From: Ophiura sarsii
Lineage: Eukaryota; Echinodermata; Ophiuroidea; Amphilepidida; Ophiuridae
Length of the DNA stretch: 64,000 bases
Direction of reading: 5' to 3'
NCBI GenBank assembly: GCA_035610835.1
Contig: CM069444.1
Coordinates: forward strand, 770,551-834,550
Of the stretch, positions 54,641 through 64,000 are shown piece after piece. A program made the position numbers and the translations under genes. Every line of letters begins with the position of its first letter. Positions within the stretch are counted from its first letter, which is position 1. The notes under the pieces were generated by a model. That model was not told where the DNA came from, made no database searches, and saw nothing but the letters and a program-made list of their open reading frames with translations.

Positions 54641-56120
54641 CAACCCTACGGGTCTGGAATTTGTTTTTAAATGTGGTGTTTTCCAATATTAATCAGTGTT
54701 TGTCCTTTTCGTAGAATTTAAGCAAACTCCTTACATGGATTTGAGGTGTTTTGTATAGTTGGTACTAATTTATTATATTTGCTGTCTACTGAAGATAGCA
54801 CTTAGAGAGAATATTATGCTGAAATGAAATGTTATATTATTTACCCAAAATCCTTTTCTCAAACATCTCTGGTAGAAAACAAAATATACAAATGTTAGTA
54901 TAAATGGTTCATTTAATTTTAATCCCCACCCTGCCTTAGCCCTTAGACTATAGCATAACTATTGGGACAAGTTTTGGATCGTTGTATAGTGCAAAGGTAT
55001 CCACAGCACTCTTTTCTACAGGGTGAGTCAGAAAGAACGGGCACTTTTTTGGCGAAAGCACCAAAGTAATATTAGGCCTTCACATATTTGGCTTTCATTC
55101 AAAAAAAGATTTTTTGAATTCGAACATTGCGTCATAAAGTTGCAACCATTTGAGAAGAACCCGGTATTTCAAAGCCAAATCCACGGAATGGCAGTAACGT
55201 ACATTATTGTTGATTACCTGATTCTGAGATGCTGATCAATGAAACTAGTAAAAAAACTGAAAAGGCACATGAATGTTGGATACAATATCTTAAAATGACT
55301 GGAAATAAATAGAACTGTGTAATTATGAGTATAATACAAAGCCTGAAATCAAAAAACAAAAGTAAAAGGAAGCATATCTATTGTTTCAGGAGGTAAATCC
55401 CAGTAGAATACTTTTAGGAATGGCTTGATAATTCGACCATTCCGTGGATTTGCTTCAGATTTTGGGGTTTACTCAAATTAGTAATAATGAATAACGAAAT
55501 GGACGAATTTTAAAATTCTTCTTTTGAATGAAAGCCAAATTGTAGGTCTTGAAAGCGCTATCATTAAATTGGAATATGCATGCCTACATCTTTTGTGACG
55601 CTTTTGTGAAAAAGTGCCCGTTCTTTCTGACTCACCCTGTAAGTACACACAAGTACTAACTTATTCCATTGTTAAACTCATTATGAACAGTGAACATGGG
55701 CCTGAAACTGAAATAGAACATGTGTATTAAATATGTCCCTGCCCCCTTAATGTCCGCGTCCCCCTTAAATGTCTATGTGCCCCTTAAATTATGATGCTTC
55801 CGCCGCCACCGAGTTGAAGATATAACTAATGGGGTGGGTTTAGGCTCACTTGGCACTGTCCACGCGGCTATAGTATTAGTTGTAACTTATACAAAACAGA
55901 TTTTTCAGAAACCTTTACCAACTTTACTTAATTCAAGAATTACTGAACCAATAATAGGCATGTTTGTACTTTTGTTAATGCAGGTGATTCCAAATATATG
56001 GTGATGAAATTCAATATCAATTTTAACTTTTTTTTGTCGTGCAGATGACTGCCTCGTGGAAAGTGTTAATTACCGTGACATATAAAAGATATCAAAATGT
56101 CCACAATGTTTATATTTCAA
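54641..56120. repeat. Duplicated block B (paralogue of 24107-27830)
   Basis: Collinear with block A and compact. It lacks the 24904 MITE and the 25.6-27.3 kb insertion but carries its own insertion at 55019. It lies 0.3 kb before the first Moonraker-like exon. Confidence 0.85.
55019..55639. mobile_element. 621-bp Tc1/mariner-like MITE, TA target, verified empty site
   Basis: CAGGGTGAGTCAGAAAGAAC plus GGGCACTTTTT on the left is exactly complementary to the right end. TA lies at 55017-55018 and 55640-55641. In block A the same place (24497-24498) reads GTCTAGTGCACATAAGTACT without insertion. Inverted similarity continues inward (GAATGAAAGCCAAAT). No transposase. Confidence 0.92.
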
Positions 56121-56436
56121 AGTGATTGAAAGTTCATTGGAGATAAATTAAGTTTGGGAGTTATACATCATTGAATTTGTCTTATGTACTTCTTGAAGTT
56201 TTCTGAAATAGAGCTTTATGAAGCTGAGTTCAGAGGGTTGTTATAAATCATCAGCTTTGTTGCCAGAATTTTGAATTGAATAGACAAAACTAGAGCTAAT
56301 GGTAGCAGTAGAATTTGATTGCAACCATAACTATAACTTCTGGCCAACAACTTAGTTTTCCTTGTATCCACATTTAAAAATTGTAATATCCTGAGCGAAA
56401 TCTTATGTTCGACATGATTTGTTTTATATATTCCAG

Positions 56437-56712
56437 CAACACCCGGAAGTCCTGAAAGAAATGCCATCATGAGGGCATGGCAGTGCTACAGGCCCTGTTG
56501 AGGGCGCAAGACAATGAAATATCATCACAACCAAAGAGAAACACTGTTGCAAAGCCGCCACCGATCAGAAACCCTCTTGCAAAAGATCTTGAGAGAAGGT
56601 CCGATTCTCAACCAATCAGAATGCAGAGTGAAAGAATGCCATCATCTAATATGAGAGCCACTGGTAGCAGATCACAGTCTTCTAAAAGTAAAAGTCTGAT
56701 TCTCCCGGCAAG
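56437..56712 (+). CDS. Moonraker-like exon (first in window), frame interrupted near its start
   Basis: A good acceptor (TATATATTCCAG) ends at 56436. The frame that starts TPGSPERNAIMR runs to 56474. The downstream frame MAVLQALLRAQDNE (from 56477) stays open to the donor at 56712/56713 (CAAG|GTATTG). The two frames differ by one missing base, so either the sequence has a 1-nt deletion, or the exon starts at a weaker acceptor after 56455 (for example AAAG at 56458). The segment ends SKSKSLILPAR, which resembles the vertebrate KDTLAPAR stretch. It is rich in Ser, Arg and Pro and likely disordered. A stronger-looking alternative donor is at 56724 (CAT|GTAAGA). Confidence 0.55.
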
Positions 56713-59700
56713 GTATTGCACATGTAAGATGTTTTAAGGGTATCAAATCTTAATGCCAAGTTTTAGTGTTGTTTCTTTTTTAACCCACTGGCTAAAAGAC
56801 AGAGGAGAATATTGTCATCATGCAATGTGTGTATGGCAGACACATTTCGTAAGTTCAGCCTGTTCAGTGTTCTCATATGAAAAGTCAGACTTCAATCTCA
56901 ACCAAACTTGCTGACAATAATTCATACACTCTTATGAAAGTCGAACTTATCAGAAAGCAAGAAATTAAAATACATTGTGCATTGAAAGTGTCTAAGGCAC
57001 TCTGCATGTGCGCCATTCAATCAGCGCTCAGCGCGCTTTGTTTTGATTCATTGTTTAGGAATCACGGGTTTGCCGATTTTCACTGCAGGTGTTAGCACAC
57101 TTATTAACATGTTTTGATTCGTTTTTACATATATCAAAATTATGCTTAAATTGTGAATTTTGATTTGTATAGTGTCGTGTATGAATTAGGTCAATACTTG
57201 TGCATGTTTTGTTTCTTGGAAAATTAGAAAAATCAATGCACTTGCACAAATGTTGATATGCATACAATGGAACCCACCCTGCGGGGTTGTGCCATTATTC
57301 ACACATCAACATCAGCGCGCATGCATTGATTTGTCTAATTTCTCTCGAAACAACACATACGCATTTATTGACCTATAATCGTTGGGAAAAGGGGTACTTG
57401 AGAGGCTCATAGAGAGAACACAGATTGTCGTCTAATGACCCCTACATGACCTTTGATCTCATTTTGTTGAGACTTTAAACTGTACTTATTGCTGTTTAGG
57501 GCTAAAGGGTCAGGTAAAAGGGTCAGGCTTATCTCACCCAAACTTGGTGTCAGTAATTTTTGGGCAAGTGGACTTGAGATGACTCATGGTGTGTACCCAT
57601 ATTGACCTCTGATGACCCCTGCATGACCTTCGACCCCATTTTGTTAAAACTTTCATCAGGGGTGTGCCAGTGAGCTTGCCGATCGGGTCCACTTTTAAAT
57701 TAAAATTTGGTCAGCATAGAACTGGTGGCGCTATACTGATCAGGCGTGATTGTAGCAGACGACACGACGCTGGCCACGCGTCTCTCAGACGACCCAATAT
57801 GTCAACGGGAGTGCACTATTTGGAATTATTTGTAACAGTCATCGCCCGGTTAACGATGACAATTCTTCTAATTATGATGAATTTGTCAAAATGATAAGAT
57901 TAACATTCGCGAATACGTGTTATTCACCTTATTCATTACGTATTCAACATTTAGGTTTCGCGTGGCCACCGTCGTCTGTGTAAATCCACAATGCCCTCAA
58001 ACCTATGCTGACCAAATATTACGTTAAACCTGGTTAAACACTGTTAATCGAGTTCAACGCCGGTCACCGACACATTCCGATGAATACCAGTGAATACCAT
58101 AATTTATGTAATTTATGCAAACGGAACCGTTTCGCTACGTGTGTTAGTATACGACTTTCCTATCCCAAAATTAATAGTATCCCTGCTTTCATATCAAAAG
58201 TCAGACTTCAATCTCAATCAAACTTATCTGTACAAAATAACAACATTAGTTTGTGTTTAGTGACTTACAAAATATTTATTTTTCATTTTCATCTCACAGG
58301 CCGATAGAGAAAGGCTTCAAAGAAGAAGAGCTGTTAGTCAAGTTAATAATGCACATTTCACTCTAGCAACCAAATCCTCCATAGCTAAGCAACAAGCAAT
58401 CAAAGCCACAAACCTTACCAATGCAGCCCAAGATGAACCGCCTCAAAGTCCGCCCCCGGTACCCAGACCGGCATGGACACCTCCTGGGACCCCGAGAAGT
58501 TTCCACAAAAAAGCCTCGACTCCACGAGACAACGACGCGAGTGAGGAGGAAGGGGATGACAAAGAGGCAGTGGAAACACAACGGTCATCACCCAGGTCAC
58601 CGGGTCATAGGTCAAAAGTGGTCCAGTTCAAGGATGCTAGGGCAAATCAGCCTGGAAGGGTTACGCAGTCTGGTTTAGATGCAGAGTTATCTGAGAGAGA
58701 GATTGCAAGACAGGCGTGGCTTGACAAGGAGGTCACTCGCAGGGTAAGTAATATACGATAGCATGTTCACTATGAGGTAGGAGGTCAATCGCAGGGTAAG
58801 GAATATACTATAGCATATTCACTGTGAGGTAGATTCAACCCCTTTTCTTTCACCATATACATTCTACATACATTGCTTTAGGACATGTCCCAAATTATAG
58901 CGAAATATGTGATAACCACCATGGTATATGTTGTGTAGCTTAGGTCATCTCTATAGTTTGATCAGTTCCAAATTGGTGAAGCCTCATTACAGCAGCGAAT
59001 GAATACAGAAGGACACAGGCGTGCATAGAGGCAACATTCGCACTGTGTATCATATGCGTAACATGTGCATGCAGAAACAACTGTGTATGTGGCCATAATC
59101 GCAGGCTTAAGCTTGGATTACTTCTGCGCGCGGAGAGATAAAAAACGGATGTTTTTCGCCAATTTGGAACTGATTAAACTATAGCAGATTTCACCCTCAA
59201 AGGTCACAATCTACTAAATAGCTTATACTGAACATGGTAAAGCCATGTATGTAGTCCATTCCAATACAGTCTGGTTTGATTCAGAGTTATCTGATTGCTA
59301 ACCAAATGTTATTGGATGTACACCTAACACAAACAGTCTCTGACCAGGTGCTTTGATATTGGCTAATCTAAAAACAATAATCGGTACGAAATCATAGCCA
59401 ACCTAAAGCACCTGGTCAGGGACTTTTTGTGTTAGGTGTAGGTATAACTTGCAGTTTAATAAGTATACTACACCATTTTCAGTATAAGGTGGATGTGACA
59501 CTGTTATTTTGCCTCATATCATAAACATATTCTGCTATAGGACATGTTCCCATTTGATTTCATGAGAACATTTTCCTTTATATGGTAACGTACGCGATCA
59601 AGCGGAATGAGTTGGATGTCGGGAATATTGATTTGGAGTTATATGCAAAAAGAAGCCACTAATTCTTATGTTTTACCTTGTTTACTCAGTGGTAAACTTA

Positions 59701-62700
59701 AAAACTAGGACTTCAATTTTAGTGGGTTTTGGTCAATATTGTAACATTTTGTACCTGCTTTTAAAGGATGGACAAAATTGAAAATGGCCGACATATTTTG
59801 CTTGATCACGTCACATACTGTAAAAGGGGTCATTTTCGTGCTTTGCCGACTTTCAGCCATTTTGAATGTCTTTAAATTCGCGATTTGAAAATTCAGTACA
59901 GTAGCATAGACTTATTTATACACAAATTTTGTGTTTTTATTTTCGCAGTAGCTGCTTGGAGCGCGAAAAGCGTGAAAATTAATGTAGCGTGAACATTTCC
60001 CCATTTAATATGATATTCACTATTTCATATTCCTTTCAGTTGAATGTGGTGGAGGAGCTTCATAAGGAGGAGATAGCGCAATTACAGAAATTATGCAAAG
60101 ACTTGACACTACCCTCAGGTTGGCTAGATGAGGCTGACAAGGCGATGAAGGTCAGAGGTCAACTACTTAAGGGAAAAGCACAGGTAATGATACAAAAAGG
60201 TTTTAATTTTTTTTGCCATTTTGGATCCACACCACTAATCCACTTAACCTACTGTGTAAAATTGGCTATAATTAAGCGCCATTTTCTTGCTTATAAAGCA
60301 ACTCGTTGCTTCAACTTTACATTTTCAACTTTACATTTTAGATGAAGATCATGGTCTTGGCTTTCCTGCAAACAACAATAAAAGTCAAGGCAACATTTTC
60401 TCTTCAGACATGTGCCGTCGAAGATACGCATGTGTGTAGAGCGCCCAGGCCCCAGCGCCCAAATTGACTATAAAATCATACAAAATTGGTCAAAAGAAGA
60501 AAATTTGCACTGATATTGTTTGATATTTTCATATATTTCACTTACAGGAGTGTCATCCCACCCAATTCAACAAGCCTTTTGTGGAAGGTTTCAAGATTTA
60601 TTAAGTGGTGTGGGCTCTTTTCATACTTTTTTTAATATTCATAAACAGTTTATAAATATTAAATGAAATTAACAATGTTGGAAGGCCATAATCAGAACTG
60701 ATATATAAGCACTTACCACTAGCATAACTTCTTAAATTGTCTTTAGGCTTGTTTTGTATTTAGTAGGTTCTATTCATTGTGTGGAGGATATGCCTAAAGA
60801 ACCATACATGTTTATCTCTTTACAGGAATTATCGAAAGGTCACGGTAGGTCAACTACTCGCACATCTCCTCAGGCAACAGTTGGCCACGAGCTGTCAAAG
60901 AGGGCGCTAAACAAGGTATGTGATAATAGCGGACGACGGTGGATTAATGGCCATAAATCTTGAATGCCTGTTGGTTTCAATGTAAAAATAGATTTTGATT
61001 ACATATGTGATGCGATCTGTGAAAACATGTCGGATGTCGCAAAATGTAAACTTGGGAGTATAGGTAAAATCAAACAAAACAAAAACAAAAACAAATTCAC
61101 CTTCAAAAACTTACTAATGTCACTTTTCTAATTAACCTTAACCTTATTATGTTATTCTATTGAACTATGTATCTTTTTTTGGCCTGTTTTCATGATTTCT
61201 TGTTTTGTAGCTTTTTATGACATCACAATCATCATTCACTCATTACTCTTTTTGTAGTGATGGTAGAAAAATGATCGAGACAGTTCTGTAATCAGCATAG
61301 TTTCAGCTTTCTTATGATATGAATATCTCCAATATGAAAATCCCACCATGTGGCAGGTTTTTCACAGATCGGTCGTAATTTGGCAAAACAGCGTAACTCG
61401 AAAATGACGTTTTTGAGATATGAGCACTTTAAAGTTTAAGTGTTTGCATTTTCTCTATTATTTACAGAGGAAATTGATTTAAAAATGGAAACGTGCATTA
61501 ATTATGTTTAATTTTTTTAATTTTTAAAAACTGATGTAAAGTAAACTATTTTTACTAAAGATACAGCTGATTTTGTCCAGATACGCGGGTTTGCCAATCC
61601 GACATCTAATTATACGCAGAGTTAATCTTGCAAAACAGCGTAACTCAAGTTACGTGTAATACTTTGGTTACTATTTTTTCGCCAAACCCGCGTATCTCGT
61701 AGCAAAATAGTTGTTTGGAAAAGACGCGTAACTTAGAGATACGCTGTTTTGCCAAGAAAAATAATAGATTTTGAAACACGTAACTCGAGTAATGCTGTTT
61801 TACCATATTAAAATGCTAAAAGTTGCAAAATAAGGCTGAGATACGTTACGCTATCTTTAAAACGGTGCGTCGAGGTCTTTTGAGACTCTCACAGATGAAA
61901 AGAGCGCCCTCGATTTCCCCAGAAATGCATGTAACTCAAAAAGTCAATATTTCGAGTTACGCTGTTTTGCTAAATTACGGCCGAGATCACATCACATATC
62001 ATTCCGAAAAATGTGTCACTTGTTGGAAGTAAAATCAACTCCAGTGAAGTTACAATTTTTGAATTTATTCCGCTGTAATGGTTTGTCTCAAGCGATTGAT
62101 AAGGTAACCTTGTACGCATAAATTAACCTTGAATATTTGTGAGCGAGCCCATGACCGCCATTGTCTGGATAATAGCTGACCAGCAGCAAAGACATTTCAG
62201 TGTGCCAACACTGTGATCTTGAACATTTCCCACAAATGGTCGTCCTTGACGAACACCAAAATTGAACCGTGGGCGGTTGTGAGTCCAATTGTCTCCAAAG
62301 CATCATGATGACTGGCAACTTTTTTGTATTATTGTTTATAACTCGCCAACCAGGTGTTTTTTTGCGTTAAATGTATATTAAAACTTTTTGGAAATTTGTG
62401 TGTAATTCTGACCTTTTGGCATTTTGTAAAAGTTTGCACTAATGTTAGCTTGTTTTTAAAGGAGGTGTCCAGCAAGCTCAACATTGTGCATTATCGGGTA
62501 GTTATATATAGAACAAAACATCATACTTGTCATAAAAACGATTAAAAACTGCCATCTCTCAACATGCCATATTTAAAATTTGCGGCGATCGAAAACCCGG
62601 TATCAATGATGTCATGGTTGGTGTTCAAATTTGCACAAGTGCATTGTATAACTATGACTTCATTGAAACTGGGACTTTCGATCGCAGCAAATTTTAAAAG

Positions 62701-63078
62701 TTGCATGTTTATTGTTGAGAGATGGCCATTTTTATTTGTGCTTGTGATAAGTATCATGTTTTGTTCTATAGTATAATTACACAATTTTGGCTCGGTAATT
62801 ATTTTTCTAAACTAATAATGCACAATGTCATCCTTTGCTGGACACCTCCTTTAGTTTAAGTAAAAATTAAATAAAATGAACCCATATTGTTTGCATCCCC
62901 TTTCCAGGCTTCTGAGCAAGGTGACCTATTGAGCGATCTAATCCTGGAAGACATCCTAGAAGACACGGTACAGGCCATGCAGAGAATGGAACACAGGGCT
63001 GACATAGAGGAGCAGGCCACCAAAATGCAAGATGCACCAACAATAGAGGGCCTTCTTCAAACTTTAGATATTATGGAG
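56437..63078 (+). CDS. KIAA0753-like (MNR): Moonraker/KIAA0753 (OFIP)-like centriolar satellite protein, partial gene, five exons
   Basis: Predicted exons are about 56459-56712 (or from 56437), 58308-58743, 60040-60183, 60826-60915 and 62908-63078, continuing beyond the window. The vertebrate family protein works at centrosomes and centriolar satellites with OFD1 and FOR20/CEP20 in centriole duplication and cilium formation. Support: a proline-rich W-x-PP-G-TP segment matching the vertebrate W-I-PP-NPTSPP stretch, the repeated motif AWLDKEVTRR then GWLDEADKAM matching the family's paired AWLDAET repeats, and the acidic LSDLILEDILEDTVQAM segment followed by MQRMEHRADIE, in the same order as in the vertebrate protein. 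Exons 3-6 of this model all have GT-AG borders and phase-0 junctions. The N-terminal exons and the final C-terminal exons lie outside or were not found. Exon 2 frame is uncertain (see that entry). Confidence 0.78.
57400..57660. repeat. Short direct repeat in Moonraker intron
   Basis: TGACCCCTACATGACCTTTG at 57438 recurs as TGACCCCTGCATGACCTTCG at 57612, both followed by -CATTTTGTT. Probable fragment of a larger dispersed repeat. Confidence 0.6.
57705..58017. mobile_element. 313-bp TIR element in Moonraker intron
   Basis: ATTTGGTCAGCATAG and its exact complement CTATGCTGACCAAAT form the ends. Inverted similarity resumes at CAGACGAC and GGCCACGCG inside. No coding capacity. Confidence 0.75.
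58308..58743 (+). CDS. Moonraker-like exon with W-PP-TP segment and AWLD motif
   Basis: Open throughout in the frame giving ERLQRRRAVSQ near the start. An acceptor at 58306-58307 (GATAG) completes the split Arg codon of the previous exon. A more canonical acceptor at 58298-58299 (CTCACAG) would need the previous exon to end in phase 0. The exon has an Arg-rich start, a P-rich stretch with RPAWTPPGTP, an acidic run DASEEEGDDKE, a SPRSPGHRSKVVQF stretch and ends EIARQAWLDKEVTRR before the donor AGG|GTAAGT at 58744. The AWLD motif is the family hallmark. The donor region is duplicated about 50 bp downstream. Confidence 0.82.
58741..58840 (+). repeat. About 50-bp tandem duplication containing the splice donor
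   Basis: GTCACTCGCAGGGTAAGTAA through TTCACTATGAGGTAG is followed by GTCAATCGCAGGGTAAGGAA through TTCACTGTGAGGTAG. The first copy holds the used donor AGG|GTAAGT. The second keeps AGG|GTAAGG. Using the second would read through an in-frame TAG within the intron. Confidence 0.8.
58951..59184. mobile_element. 234-bp MITE in Moonraker intron
   Basis: CTATAGTTTGATCAGTTCCA plus AATTGG on the left pairs with CCAATTTGGAACTGATTAAA plus CTATAG on the right, nearly perfect over 30 bp. Same family as 30049-30272. Confidence 0.85.
59319..59440. mobile_element. 122-bp palindromic MITE in Moonraker intron
   Basis: TACACCTAACACAAACAGTC and GACCAGGTGCTTT are complementary to AAAGCACCTGGTC and GTGTTAGGTGTA. 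Arms of about 45 bp surround a 30-bp loop. Confidence 0.88.
60040..60183 (+). CDS. Moonraker-like exon with second WLDE repeat
   Basis: 48 codons, phase 0 at both ends, acceptor CCTTTCAG and donor GTAATG. It encodes LNVVEELHKEEIAQLQKL, likely helical or coiled coil, then PSGWLDEADKAMKVRGQ. This parallels the second D-WLDAET repeat of the vertebrate protein, where LKELEELKAKE precedes it. Confidence 0.85.
60826..60915 (+). CDS. Moonraker-like short exon
   Basis: 30 codons, phase 0 at both ends, acceptor CTTTACAG and donor GTATGT. It encodes a basic Ser/Thr-rich linker (ELSKGHGRSTTRTSPQ, then HELSKRALNK). No domain. Assigned by splice sites, phase and position between two clearly homologous exons. 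Confidence 0.7.
61374..61979. mobile_element. 606-bp TIR element with repeated AACAGCGTAACTC motif
   Basis: CGTAATTTGGCAAAACAGCG plus TAACTCGAAA at the left pairs with the complement at the right end. AACAGCGTAACTC or its complement appears about five times inside, along with GATACGC words, giving a self-similar fold-back structure. Confidence 0.82.
62459..62851. mobile_element. 393-bp TIR element, TA target, just before a coding exon
   Basis: AAGGAGGTGTCCAGCAA and its complement form the ends, with inverted similarity over much of the element (CATTGTGCATTA, GGCGATCG/CGATCGCAGCAAATTTTAA, CCATCTCTCAACATG). TA lies at both borders. The right end is 57 bp from the exon at 62908. Confidence 0.85.
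62908..63078 (+). CDS. Moonraker-like exon, acidic helical segment
   Basis: 57 codons, phase 0 at both ends, acceptor CCTTTCCAG and donor GAG|GTATGC. LSDLILEDILEDTVQAMQ corresponds to the vertebrate IRQLDDFLEDCASELWAV region, and the end IEGLLQTLDIME to the vertebrate LEIMMRRMEEME. Later exons lie outside the window. Confidence 0.82.
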
Positions 63079-64000
63079 GTATGCTGGTAAAATAAGTCAC
63101 TTGCGAGGGATTTGCAGGGCTTAAATTAGCTATATTTTGTTTAGAATATAAGAATATAGTTTGTAGCTGTTTTGCTATATACCTGTATACTGTAAAACAC
63201 TAACATTTCACGACATCAAAATGGAGCGAATTTGCAAAACACCACCTTTTAGTAGCCTTGATCAGGCTTTCTAAAATTTGTATCGGGTAGTAGTAATAAT
63301 AGCAGTATATTTATAGTCCGGGCTATTGTATACCAAACTCCTTGTGTATACTGATATTAATAAATAATGACAAGTCCTACAAACTTATTTATCTAGTGCG
63401 ATAAAAGCATCCAAACTGAACAGCGAAAATTCATCAGCCGCCGCCCCCTTCACTGACCCACCAATTACTCACTGAACACGCCGGGCGAAGCCCGGTGTAA
63501 ACTGTTTAGTGATCGCCATTGAGATACCATCGCGGTAGAACGAAGTTCGACTGGCCTTGTACAATCTGTTATGACTGGTGAAGTAAGTTATGCTAATTGC
63601 ATAAACATGTTGACCCGCCTCCACTAGTGTCATAATAGCACAATTTAATGAATATTTACGATGTTTACCGGTCAAAGGCTACTTGTCTCTTCTGATTGGA
63701 TGTTATACCTTATGAATAATACATATTCACCATATTTGGGAATATTACCCCCCACGAAAAACCGTTGGATTTCCATCGGTTTTATAAAGTGAAACATTAG
63801 ATTGGCATTGCAGAATGTGCAAGGCTTCGTGTTTAGCACAGCCCTCAGCTCGTAAGTCCTATGTCACTTGTCTTAGCACGCTTAATAGCGAAGGGTGGGA
63901 TTTCCATGTTACGGTGTTGTTAGCAACGCCAGATGGTTACGGACAATATGGGACTGCATTATTTGAAATGATTTTAGAAGCCTGGTCAAGGCTACCTTTG
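63079..64000. other. Start of the next Moonraker intron
   Basis: No exon recognised before the window ends. Poorly conserved AT-rich sequence. Confidence 0.5.

Noticed and set aside
60549..60601. Extra Moonraker exon after TTACAG at 60548
   Set aside because: The frame in phase 0 meets TAA after 18 codons, no donor follows, and the better exon at 60826 keeps phase.

Overview
This window is eukaryotic nuclear DNA from an animal. It is AT-rich, its genes are split by introns with GT-AG borders, and it is crowded with non-LTR retrotransposons, a Penelope-like element, tRNA-derived SINEs and many short non-autonomous DNA transposons. Nothing looks bacterial or viral. The mix (a Moonraker/KIAA0753-type centriolar gene, an L2-type 3' tail, RTE-like LINEs, a Penelope-like element) fits a marine invertebrate, most likely a deuterostome such as an echinoderm or hemichordate. 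The species guess is inference only.

Two real genes can be supported. (1) On the minus strand at 33996-39740, a two-coding-exon gene joins a TKL/MAP3K-like protein kinase domain (38939-39740) to a C-terminal region with beta-propeller-like repeats (33996-34789). The exons join in phase 1 and give about 531 residues. The 4.1 kb intron holds a 365-bp ATTG microsatellite, an L2-like tail and a family of GGGGTCACTAGGGGTCA-rich repeats. (2) On the plus strand, from about 56437 and running off the right edge, are five coding exons of a Moonraker (KIAA0753/OFIP)-like centriolar satellite protein. The last four are joined in phase 0 across three introns.

Region by region: 1-2.7 kb holds a GC-rich fold-back element carrying a nested MITE. 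3.0-6.4 kb holds a tandem repeat followed by a 2-kb inverted repeat. 8-13 kb has a tRNA-like sequence, a tandem pair of tRNA-derived SINEs and dispersed repeats. 13-21 kb is stacked TIR elements, including an inverted repeat with two elements inserted in one arm only. 22.6-23.9 kb is a 78-bp minisatellite. 24.1-30.3 kb and 52.7-56.1 kb are related duplicated blocks, each interrupted by different elements. 30.4-33.8 kb has a Penelope-like fragment and a 5'-truncated RTE-like LINE. 34-39.7 kb is the kinase gene. 39.9-41.1 kb is a TIR element filled with 118-bp repeats. 41.9-45.0 kb is a near full-length RTE-like LINE with a 10-bp target duplication. 45-51 kb is three diverged copies of one repeat, the third split by about 3 kb. 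56.4-63.1 kb is the Moonraker-like gene, whose introns carry at least five inverted-repeat elements.

The two genes show no evident functional link. The most informative content is the record of transposition: several insertions can be dated relative to their host repeats because an empty, paralogous site lies in the same window.
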